From Ilumatobacteraceae bacterium (lineage in GTDB: Bacteria; Actinomycetota; Acidimicrobiia; Acidimicrobiales; Ilumatobacteraceae): a stretch of 13,220 nt of DNA. Of this stretch, positions 6,985-13,220 are shown piece after piece. Both the position numbers and the translations under genes were made by a program. The notes under the pieces are model-generated. The model was not told the DNA's origin. It searched no databases and saw nothing but the letters and a program-made list of their open reading frames with translations. Position 1 is the first letter of the stretch, and the number at the start of each line of letters is the position of its first letter. Where the stretch lies: the NCBI GenBank assembly GCA_016463105.1, contig JAEMRY010000037.1:1-13220 (forward strand). The letters are read 5' to 3'.

Positions 6985-8805
6985 ATGGCTAGACAAACGC
7001 TCAATTATTCACGTCGCAAACGGCTGAGCCCCCTTATTTTTGGGGTTCTATGCGCAGTTGCTGGCTTGGGCGCTACCCAGGCTGACGCGACTAATTTGCC
7101 ATCCACAACTTTGGGAGCAACTGGAACAAACACATTGACTTCTTCGAACCCTTCGGCAAATCAGGTCGTTTCAGTTCCTCCAACACAATTGCAACTTGTA
7201 TTTAGAGACCCACTCGCCTCGGTTGACATTGCTGCGCAGATGGGATTATCACTTGCCTGCAACGGAACTCTTGTTGGTTTAGGTCAGGCACAACTCGGCA
7301 CAGATTTCAAAACTGTTTCGGCGGCATTGACACAAATTCCGCCAGCAGGTCTTTGTGTTGTGAGTTGGTCATTGCCTGATCGCAGTATCGGTTCATTTAA
7401 TTTTACTTCGGCTGTTGCTATTCAATCCACGATTGTCGGGGCAACAACTGATGGCGCGACAACTGATCCAAATACTCCGGTGATCATCGGCGAAGTAATC
7501 AGCCAACAAAAATCTGCGCCGCGAGTCGGTGGCATACTTGGGTTGCTACGAATTTTTGAATATTTATTGATGGCATCATTGTTTGGTGGGTTAGCACTCG
7601 TTGTTACCGCGTGGCCCGAAGGCCCGACATACGGAATAATGATTCGTTACATGCGCCTTGCATGGATTTCTTGCATGCTCACGATGTATTTAATTCTTAC
7701 TCTCAGCACAATGCGCGAATCATCACAAGGTTTTATAGTCTCACTAAATCCATTTGAGTGGTTTGGTGCACTCAACTACGCCGGCGGAGGCGTATTGATA
7801 CTCCGTTTTGTTTTAATCGCAGCATGCGGTTGGGTTGCATTAGTTCCTGATCGCGTGAATGACCCAGCGACACAGTTTTCGGCGTTGGGTTTGTTGTTGG
7901 CGATGATTGGAACTCTCGGATTTACTCGACTTGGTCAAGACGTCGCAGTTTTTAGTTATGTACTCGGAGCGATCCACGCAGTAGCGATGGCTTATTGGAT
8001 CGGCGGGTTGATGTTGCTCGCACGAGTAATTCTCGTTGGCCCTGGCGGAGAAGATCTTGTTAGCGCCGTATACGCGTTTGCTAAACATTCAACGATTGCA
8101 TTTGGTGTCACGATATTTACCGGCGTGTTGCAAATTTATTTGTTAGATAGTGCGTCAATTTTTACAAGCGGTCACGGTCGACTTGGGGTATTAAAAGTAA
8201 TCATCGTCGCAATAATGATTTTTATCAGTCTTGTTTTTAAAACTTTCGTACAACAACGACTCGCTGAAATTAACAAACTCGGCGGAAACATGGCATGGCG
8301 ACTTCGTCGTGCCGTTTCGGTTGAACTTGCTTTTGCAGTTATTGCATTAGCTCTGACATCTTGGATGGTCTCAACTCAACCACCAAAGGCAGTGGCTGCA
8401 ATAAGCGCACCCACGGCAAATTATGCTTTCCGAGAAGATCTTCACAACGAGAAATTTCATGTTGTGATTTCATTGACTCCTGGTGTTACAGGCGTCAATG
8501 CGATGCGAATCGAACTTATAGAACCGCGACGGATAAATAATTTCACCATCAAACTAATTCCACAAGCAATTGGTTACAGCGGAATTCAAATTAATGTGCC
8601 AATCTCTCGTCCAGGCGCGGCGATCATTGCTGGTGACGGAACATTTATTCTTAACGCCCCGGGAATCTGGAATATCGAAATCACTGGCACAACTACAACC
8701 GGCGACCTGACACCACTTGCCACAACATTGGCGGTAACACAAGCCCCAGAGCAAGCACCGACAACACCGACAACTCTGCCAATCACCACAACTACTGGCG
8801 GCTGA
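6985..8805 (+). CDS. CopC/CopD-type fusion membrane protein with C-terminal extracytoplasmic domain
   Basis: A 606-residue multi-domain envelope protein. A basic N-terminus and hydrophobic stretch form a signal peptide, with likely cleavage after ADA at residue 35. Residues ~50-145 form a CopC-like beta domain (SSNPSANQVVSVPPTQLQLVF near the start, GSFNFTSAV near the end). Residues ~183-463 carry about eight membrane helices of CopD type, including LGAIHAVAMAYWIGGLMLLAR (328-347; H331) and GRLGVLKVIIVAI. An extracytoplasmic beta domain follows (~480-585; HVVISLTPGVTGVNAMRIEL, resembling YtkA/FixH-like tails of YcnJ-type proteins), then a Thr/Pro-rich tail. CopC/CopD homologues bind or import copper. 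Here there is no histidine before H331, and the CopC copper motif (usually DGHP) reads PDRSI, so canonical Cu(II) binding is unlikely. Cysteines 92 and 124 could form a disulfide. Transport substrate unknown. It is a single gene between dnaX (divergent) and the carboxylase operon, 54 nt upstream of the latter. Confidence 0.82.
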   Translation: MARQTLNYSRRKRLSPLIFGVLCAVAGLGATQADATNLPSTTLGATGTNTLTSSNPSANQVVSVPPTQLQLVFRDPLASVDIAAQMGLSLACNGTLVGLGQAQLGTDFKTVSAALTQIPPAGLCVVSWSLPDRSIGSFNFTSAVAIQSTIVGATTDGATTDPNTPVIIGEVISQQKSAPRVGGILGLLRIFEYLLMASLFGGLALVVTAWPEGPTYGIMIRYMRLAWISCMLTMYLILTLSTMRESSQGFIVSLNPFEWFGALNYAGGGVLILRFVLIAACGWVALVPDRVNDPATQFSALGLLLAMIGTLGFTRLGQDVAVFSYVLGAIHAVAMAYWIGGLMLLARVILVGPGGEDLVSAVYAFAKHSTIAFGVTIFTGVLQIYLLDSASIFTSGHGRLGVLKVIIVAIMIFISLVFKTFVQQRLAEINKLGGNMAWRLRRAVSVELAFAVIALALTSWMVSTQPPKAVAAISAPTANYAFREDLHNEKFHVVISLTPGVTGVNAMRIELIEPRRINNFTIKLIPQAIGYSGIQINVPISRPGAAIIAGDGTFILNAPGIWNIEITGTTTTGDLTPLATTLAVTQAPEQAPTTPTTLPITTTTGG

Positions 8806-8846
8806 CGTACAAAGCGACCAAGGTGAGTCGTTATCTCATCGGGCAG

Positions 8847-8852
8847 TATCGT
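8847..8852 (+). promoter_or_regulatory. Candidate -10 element of the carboxylase operon
   Basis: TATCGT fits the TANNNT pattern and is 7 nt before the ATG at 8860; no Shine-Dalgarno precedes that ATG. This suggests a separate, probably leaderless promoter in the 54-nt gap after the CopC/CopD gene. No clear -35. Confidence 0.35.
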
Positions 8853-8859
8853 TTATCTA

Positions 8860-10416
8860 ATGAGCGGTACCTCAATGGGCGACAAACTTGCCGACCTCAC
8901 GGCTCGTAAGCAAGCAGCATTCAGTGCCGGATCAGAGCGTGCAATTGAGCGCCAGCACGAAAAGGGCAAGTTGCTCGCGCGTGAACGAATCAACCTGTTG
9001 CTCGACGAAGGAAGCTTTCACGAACTTGACCTGCTTGCTCGTCACCGCGCCCATGCTGCCGGTCTCGAAGAACATCCTTATACAGACGGAGTGATAACCG
9101 GTTGGGGAACAATCGATGGTCGCAAGATATTTGTTTTCAGCCAAGACTTCACAGTTTTTGGTGGCGCACTTGGCGAGGTGTTCGCTGAAAAAATTCACAA
9201 ATTAATGGACCTCGCACTCAAAGTTGGCGCGCCACTAATCGGTCTCAATGATGGTGCCGGTGCGCGAATTCAAGAAGGTGTCGTCTCGCTCGCAAGCTAT
9301 GGCGGAATTTTTCATCGCAATGTGCAGGCTTCTGGGGTTATCCCACAGATCAGCGTCGTGCTCGGGCCATGCGCTGGTGGTGCAGTTTATTCTCCGGCGA
9401 TGACTGACTTTATTTTTATGGTTCGCGAAACCAGCCACATGTTTATTACTGGCCCAGATGTTGTGAAAACTGTTACTGGCGAAGATGTAACACTCGAAGA
9501 ACTCGGTGGCGCAATGAGTCACGCATCAAAGAGTGGTGTTGCAACTTTCGTTTCGGCTGACGAAAAATCTTGTCTTGAAGATGTTCGCTACTTGCTTAGT
9601 TTCTTACCGCAAAACAATATGGCCGATGCACCAGAAATCGTCTCGAGTGATGACCCGATGCGTCAGTGCGAATCATTGCGCACGATTCTGCCTGCATCGG
9701 CAAACCAGCCATATGACATGAAGAAAGTTATTGAAGAAGTTGTTGATGATGGTGAATTTTTTGAATACTTTCCACATTGGGCAAAAAGTATTGTCTGTGG
9801 TTTCTCTCGCCTCGGTGGTAAAACGGTTGGAATCGTCGGCAATCAGCCGATGATTCTGGCAGGTGTACTCGATATTGAGTCCAGTGAAAAAGCGGCACGG
9901 TTTGTGCGCACTTGTGATGCTTTTAATATTCCATTAATTACATTCGTTGATGTGCCAGGGTTCTTGCCGGGCGTCGATCAAGAATACGGTGGCATAATTC
10001 GTCACGGCGCAAAACTTCTTTATGCCTACTGTGAAGCGACTGTGCCACGAATTCAAGTGATCACGCGCAAGGCTTACGGCGGTGCATATGTGGTTATGAA
10101 TTCAAAATCAATTGGTGCAGACCTTGCATACGCATGGCCCACTGCTGAACTTGCCGTGATGGGGCCACAGGGTGCCGTTGAAATTGTTTACCGTCGAGAG
10201 TTGCAACAAGCAGCCAACCCTGCTGAGCGTCGTAAAGAACTTGTGGCTGAATACAGCGCAAAATATGCGAACCCTTACGCTGCCGCAGAACGCGGATATA
10301 TCGACGACGTGATTGATCCAGCAGAAACTCGTAGCAAATTAATCGCTGGCTTAAAAATGTTGCAATCTAAACGTGAAGAATTGCCGAAGCGCAAACACGG
10401 CAACATGCCACTTTAG
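8860..10416 (+). CDS. Acyl-CoA (propionyl-CoA type) carboxylase beta subunit
   Basis: The carboxyltransferase subunit (518 residues) of a biotin-dependent acyl-CoA carboxylase. It moves the carboxyl group from biotin on the alpha subunit to acyl-CoA, typically propionyl-CoA to (S)-methylmalonyl-CoA. The whole chain matches the PccB/AccD5 type: HEKGKLLARERINLLLDEGSF near the N-terminus; DGAGARIQEGV (131-141); oxyanion-hole segment GPCAGGAVYSPA (169-180); MFITGPDVVKTVTGE; EKAARFVRTCDAFNIP; VDVPGFLPGVDQEYGGIIRHGAKLLYAY; ITRKAYGGAY (401-410); AWPTAELAVMGPQGAVEI; and the terminal RKHGNMPL. The position of the substrate-specificity residue (D422 of Streptomyces coelicolor PccB, next to GGAY) is V411 here, so acyl chain preference may be broader. 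No alpha subunit is in the window. An alternative start is M6 (8875). It heads the run with the epsilon-like ORF, CoA-transferase and exporter, and its product would feed the epimerase encoded at 1512-1934. Confidence 0.94.
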   Translation: MSGTSMGDKLADLTARKQAAFSAGSERAIERQHEKGKLLARERINLLLDEGSFHELDLLARHRAHAAGLEEHPYTDGVITGWGTIDGRKIFVFSQDFTVFGGALGEVFAEKIHKLMDLALKVGAPLIGLNDGAGARIQEGVVSLASYGGIFHRNVQASGVIPQISVVLGPCAGGAVYSPAMTDFIFMVRETSHMFITGPDVVKTVTGEDVTLEELGGAMSHASKSGVATFVSADEKSCLEDVRYLLSFLPQNNMADAPEIVSSDDPMRQCESLRTILPASANQPYDMKKVIEEVVDDGEFFEYFPHWAKSIVCGFSRLGGKTVGIVGNQPMILAGVLDIESSEKAARFVRTCDAFNIPLITFVDVPGFLPGVDQEYGGIIRHGAKLLYAYCEATVPRIQVITRKAYGGAYVVMNSKSIGADLAYAWPTAELAVMGPQGAVEIVYRRELQQAANPAERRKELVAEYSAKYANPYAAAERGYIDDVIDPAETRSKLIAGLKMLQSKREELPKRKHGNMPL

Positions 10417-10418
10417 AA

Positions 10419-10598
10419 ATGCAAAACTCAGTTTCACCATCACCTACTGCTGATGAAGCAGTTGCAATTAGTACGGCGCTTGAATTGCTTTGGCCAAAAA
10501 ATCAATCGGTTACGACACCGGCAGTGCAAACATCTTGGAGATTCAGTGGTCGCTCGTGGTCTAATTCGGTAATTGCACGTCGCAGCCGACCAAACTAA
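10419..10598 (+). CDS. Putative acyl-CoA carboxylase epsilon-like subunit (59 aa)
   Basis: A very small ORF fills most of the 194-nt gap between the carboxylase beta gene and the CoA-transferase. It runs from the ATG at 10419, only 2 nt after the beta-subunit stop (likely translational coupling), to TAA at 10596-10598. The predicted 59 residues begin MQNSVSPSPTADEAVAISTA; then comes a short helix-like ALELLWP, a polar linker, and the C-terminal motif WRFSGRSW (40-47) with a basic tail IARRSRPN. Actinobacterial acyl-CoA carboxylases often carry a small epsilon subunit (AccE/PccE) encoded directly downstream of the beta gene, with a helical N-terminal part and a conserved W/R-containing C-terminal motif. 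Position, size and motif fit that role: binding the beta subunit and stabilising or stimulating the alpha-beta complex. Identification rests on context and a short motif, so it is tentative. The reading frame itself is well supported by its tight spacing. Confidence 0.68.
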   Translation: MQNSVSPSPTADEAVAISTALELLWPKNQSVTTPAVQTSWRFSGRSWSNSVIARRSRPN

Positions 10599-10610
10599 TC
10601 AAAATCTAAA

Positions 10611-11729
10611 ATGCCTGCACCGCTACAAGATCTGCGGGTAATTGATCTCTCGACAGTTTTAGCTGGACCAAATTGCGCAAGATACTTTGCCGATTTTGGT
10701 GCCGATGTAATCAAAATAGAAAAACCTGGTGACGGCGACAGTTTGCGTGGCATGGCATGGCGTGATCCACGAGACGGAACTGGTTTATGGTGGAAACTCG
10801 TCAATCGCAACAAGCGAAATATTGCACTTGATTTAAAACTTGATGCTGATCGCGAAATATTTCTTAAATTAATTGATGATGCCAATGTTCTGGTCGAAAA
10901 TTTTCGCCCAGGAACACTCGAGCGATTAAATCTTGGTCCAGAAGTTTTATTACAGCGCAATAAAAACCTAGTTATAACTCGTGTGTCTGGCTTCGGGCAA
11001 ACAGGCCCATACAAAGATCGACCCGGATTCGCGTCAATCGCCGAGTCAATGTCAGGTCTGGCATCTATAAGCGGTGAGCCGGACGGCCCACCGATGTTGC
11101 CGCCGATTGCACTTACCGACGAAGTAACTGGGATTGTTGCTGCATTTGCAACGATGGTCGCTCTGCACAGCAAAGTTGGTCAAGTTGTTGATGTCAATTT
11201 GCTAGAAACAATGTTTCAAATAATGGGACCGCTGATTTCGGTGTTCATGTTGACAGGCGAACAACAACCGAGACTTGGATCGCAGTTGCCCTATACGGTG
11301 CCGCGCGGTGTGTATCAGTGCAGTGACGGCAAATGGGTCGGGGTTTCGGCATCTTCAGACACGATTGCAGCCCGAGTAATGGAAGTTTTGGGTTTTGCTA
11401 GTGATCAACGGTTTACAACTTTTGCCGGGCGTGTTGCTAACCGTGCCGAGTTACACGAATTAATGGTCGATTTTTGTTCAAAGCGCGACAGCGCAAATGT
11501 ATTGAAGATTTTTACCGACGCGCAAGCCGCAATTGGTCCCGTGATGTCGATGGCCGATATCGCAGTTGATCCACATTTTGTGGCGCGCCAAGCAATCAGC
11601 ATTGTCGGCGCAACACCGATGCAAGGTTTGCTCGCCGCGTTATCGGGCACACCTGGCGAACTACGGTGGGAAGGTCGCGCGCTGGACGCCGATGGCATAG
11701 AGATTCGTAAAAATCTGTGGAACAAATAA
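10611..11729 (+). CDS. CaiB/BaiF-type (family III) acyl-CoA transferase
   Basis: A 372-residue family III CoA-transferase, slightly shorter than the usual 390-400 but with all parts present. These enzymes move CoA between an acyl-CoA donor and a carboxylic acid acceptor through an aspartyl-CoA anhydride; some relatives act as racemases (AMACR) or hydrolases. Recognisable elements: LQDLRVIDLSTVLAGPNCARYFADFGADVIKIEKP at the N-terminus; NRNKRNIALDL; VLVENFRPGTLERLNLG; RVSGFGQTGPYKDRPGF; and the catalytic aspartate D170 in IALTDEVTGIVAAFATM. The substrate cannot be read from sequence. It follows the epsilon-like ORF by 12 nt without a Shine-Dalgarno and overlaps or abuts the exporter, so it is co-transcribed with the carboxylase. 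That context suggests activation of a short branched or dicarboxylic acid that enters the propionyl-/methylmalonyl-CoA pool, which is an inference. An alpha-methylacyl-CoA racemase is the main alternative. Confidence 0.9.
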   Translation: MPAPLQDLRVIDLSTVLAGPNCARYFADFGADVIKIEKPGDGDSLRGMAWRDPRDGTGLWWKLVNRNKRNIALDLKLDADREIFLKLIDDANVLVENFRPGTLERLNLGPEVLLQRNKNLVITRVSGFGQTGPYKDRPGFASIAESMSGLASISGEPDGPPMLPPIALTDEVTGIVAAFATMVALHSKVGQVVDVNLLETMFQIMGPLISVFMLTGEQQPRLGSQLPYTVPRGVYQCSDGKWVGVSASSDTIAARVMEVLGFASDQRFTTFAGRVANRAELHELMVDFCSKRDSANVLKIFTDAQAAIGPVMSMADIAVDPHFVARQAISIVGATPMQGLLAALSGTPGELRWEGRALDADGIEIRKNLWNK

Positions 11730-13138
11730 CGGAAAGTAGATTTGTTGTGAAAAAATGGTCGAGGGGTTCCAAAGTTCTTGCGCTCACATCTGTCGGAATC
11801 ATGCTTGTTTCACTTGACATCAGCATCGTCAATGTTGCGTTCGGTTCGTTTGTAGCCGAGTGGCCCGAGAGTCGCCGAACTCTGACTTGGATTTTTTCTG
11901 CGTACAACATTGCCTACGCCGCAGGTTTGTTAACTGCTGGTCGACTCGCCGATGCATTCGGGCGCAAACGTGCATTTTTAACTGGGCTGATGATTTTCAT
12001 GTTTGGGTCGATTCTTTGTGCCGTTTCGCCGACTGCACTTTTTATGGTCATCGCGAGAGTCATTCAGGCAGTCGGCGGCGCAATTCTCACACCGGCATCG
12101 CTGGCACTTGTGTTGCCCGAGTTTGCGGTTGAAAAACGCTCGGCAGCAATCGGAATCTGGGGTGCAGTTGGCGGAGTATCGGCAGCCAGTGGTCCGATGA
12201 TCGGTGGAGTTCTGGTCGACAACTTCGGTTGGCACTCGGTGTTTTTAGTAAATGTGCCGTTTTGTTTGTTGGCACTTGCAATCGGCACGAAATTGTTGCA
12301 CGAATCGCGCGATGAGACCGCGCCACGCAGTGTCGATTACTTCGGAGCGCTACTCGTCGTGCTCGGCGTTGGGTTGCTCACTTTGATGATCGTGCAAAGT
12401 GACGAATGGGGATGGGTCTCAAATCGCTCGTTGGTGATTTTCGCACTTTCTTTTTTACTGCTCGGCGCATTCGTCTCGCGTTGCAACAAAGTTACACATC
12501 CGGTGCTTGATTTGCGCTTGTTTAAATTGCCTTTCGTTACCGCCGCAGCGATTGGTGGTTTTGCATTCTCGATGGGCTTCTTTGCAATGATTTTCATCAA
12601 CACTCAATGGTTACAAGTTGTGTGGGGTTATAGCCCTTCGTTGTCGGGTCTTGCAGGTTCGCCCGGACCGTTCGCGGCAGCATTCGTTGCTGCACCAGCA
12701 GGCAAACTCGCCAATCGCATCGGGCACGGCAAAGTTGTCGCGGCCGGGGCTTTAATCATGTCGGTTGGCATCGGTTGGATGAACTATTTCATCTCACCTG
12801 AAATTCATTATTGGGATTTTTACTTTCCGACGATGGTCTTCATCGGCATCGGTGTGGGTCTTTGCATCTCGACAATTTCTAGTTCGGCAACTGCATTTTT
12901 ACCTCAACCGAGATTTGCAATGGGCTCCGCGCTTAACAACACTTCACGACAAATCGGTTCCGCACTTGGTGTTGCGTTAGTTAGTTCAATGCTTGTTTCT
13001 GCGTCAAAAACTGATGACCCAACGCGTGGCTTTCATACGGCATGGACACTAATGAGCGGCGTAATTATGCTCTCGGGTGTGGCGATGCTGACCCTTTTTC
13101 GTCGACCAACTACCGACCAACTCGCCCAAGCAATTTAA
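11717..13138 (+). CDS. MFS transporter, DHA2 (14-TMS) drug:H+ antiporter family
   Basis: A 473-residue inner-membrane exporter with about 14 hydrophobic helices. Family motifs: SLDISIVNVA at 32-41 (motif D1, membrane D34); GRLADAFGRKR at 75-85 (motif A between helices 2 and 3); RVIQAVGGAILTP from R114 (motif B); GGVSAASGPMIGGVL at 152-166 (antiporter motif C); then WHSVFLVNVP. DHA2 proteins pump out drugs, dyes, bile salts or metabolites at the expense of the proton gradient; the substrate here is unknown. The longest start is GTG at 11717, overlapping the CoA-transferase end by 13 nt. A second GTG at 11747 (giving MKKWSRGSKVLA) sits 10 nt after GGAAAG and would give a 463-residue protein with all helices intact; I cannot decide between them. 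It is last in the carboxylase run, so it may export an organic acid or a toxic by-product, but that is only context. It ends tail-to-tail with the partial gene at 13135-13220. Confidence 0.9.
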   Translation: MEQITESRFVVKKWSRGSKVLALTSVGIMLVSLDISIVNVAFGSFVAEWPESRRTLTWIFSAYNIAYAAGLLTAGRLADAFGRKRAFLTGLMIFMFGSILCAVSPTALFMVIARVIQAVGGAILTPASLALVLPEFAVEKRSAAIGIWGAVGGVSAASGPMIGGVLVDNFGWHSVFLVNVPFCLLALAIGTKLLHESRDETAPRSVDYFGALLVVLGVGLLTLMIVQSDEWGWVSNRSLVIFALSFLLLGAFVSRCNKVTHPVLDLRLFKLPFVTAAAIGGFAFSMGFFAMIFINTQWLQVVWGYSPSLSGLAGSPGPFAAAFVAAPAGKLANRIGHGKVVAAGALIMSVGIGWMNYFISPEIHYWDFYFPTMVFIGIGVGLCISTISSSATAFLPQPRFAMGSALNNTSRQIGSALGVALVSSMLVSASKTDDPTRGFHTAWTLMSGVIMLSGVAMLTLFRRPTTDQLAQAI

Positions 13139-13220
13139 ATAGCCGCGCCAACTGGGCAAGTCACGCCAGTGCCGCCGATACCGCAATAGCCGCTCGGATT
13201 TTTTGCAAGATATTGCTGAT
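13135..13220 (-). CDS. C-terminal end of a convergent gene, function not recognised
   Basis: The reverse strand is open from the right edge to a TAA at 13137-13135, giving 27 residues. They begin QQYLAKNPS and continue GYCGIGGTGVTCPVG with a short AAI tail. The other two reverse frames are less gene-like: one has a stop, and the third reads as an Arg/Trp-rich shadow. The Gly-rich segment with two cysteines nine residues apart could be a disulfide loop or a metal site in a secreted or enzyme C-terminus. I do not recognise the family with confidence. Its stop overlaps the exporter stop by 4 nt, both lying in the palindrome TTTAAA. The rest of the gene, including its start, is outside the window. 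Confidence 0.55.
   Translation of the reverse strand, partial: QQYLAKNPSGYCGIGGTGVTCPVGAAI

Noticed and set aside
8815..8830. CGAC...GTCG hairpin after the CopC/CopD gene, considered as a terminator
   Set aside because: Only 4 base pairs with an 8-nt loop and no following T-run.
10595..11173. 192-codon minus-strand ORF opposite the CoA-transferase
   Set aside because: It is a shadow of the clearly conserved CaiB/BaiF reading frame, rich in Ser/Arg/Pro and without any recognisable motif.
1..13220. Mobile elements, CRISPR arrays, tRNA/rRNA genes, defence or toxin-antitoxin systems
   Set aside because: No transposase or integrase motifs, no regularly spaced direct repeats and no tRNA-like cloverleaf seen; the genes are ordinary chromosomal metabolism, replication and transport genes in close packing.

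Overview
The window reads as a compact stretch of chromosome from an actinobacterium. The likely source is an Acidimicrobiia-like aquatic lineage with moderate GC. That lineage is an inference from gene content: a biotin-dependent acyl-CoA carboxylase beta subunit followed by a tiny epsilon-like ORF, a CopC/CopD fusion, a DHA2 exporter, a crotonyl-CoA carboxylase/reductase, and several gene starts that look leaderless. No taxonomic marker was compared. Coding density is very high: almost every gap is under about 110 bases, and there are no rRNA or tRNA genes, CRISPR arrays, insertion sequences or long repeats.

Left block (1-3275, minus strand, transcribed right to left). One tight four-gene run: crotonyl-CoA carboxylase/reductase (ccr), methylmalonyl-CoA epimerase (mce), a short type IV prepilin peptidase, and a 5'-3' exonuclease (FEN-like) that runs off the left edge. 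Gaps are 3, 10 and 17 nt.

Divergent from ccr across a 110-base intergenic region (3276-3385) is an acetyl-CoA acetyltransferase (thiolase, 3386-4570). Thiolase, Ccr and epimerase are all steps or close relatives of steps in acetyl-CoA assimilation through acetoacetyl-, crotonyl-, ethylmalonyl- and methylmalonyl-CoA (the ethylmalonyl-CoA pathway). The other diagnostic enzymes, such as ethylmalonyl-CoA mutase and mesaconyl-CoA hydratase, are not in the window, so a complete pathway is not shown.

Middle block (4575-6911, minus strand). This is the replication/repair pair dnaX (DNA polymerase III gamma/tau) followed 6 nt later by recR. It is convergent with the thiolase.

Right block (6985-13138, plus strand). 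It begins with a large secreted/membrane CopC-CopD-type fusion whose CopC part has no histidine. A second run follows: propionyl-CoA/acyl-CoA carboxylase beta subunit, a 59-residue epsilon-like protein missed by length-limited ORF calling, a CaiB/BaiF-type CoA-transferase, and a DHA2-family MFS exporter. At the right edge the last 27 codons of a convergent minus-strand gene are visible, and they end in a two-cysteine motif.

Taken together the window centres on C3-C5 acyl-CoA metabolism, with housekeeping replication genes between the two halves. I do not see a defence, mobile or otherwise clearly novel multi-gene system. The points most worth checking are the epsilon-like microprotein, the valine at the carboxylase specificity position, the histidine-free CopC domain, and the leaderless-looking gene starts.
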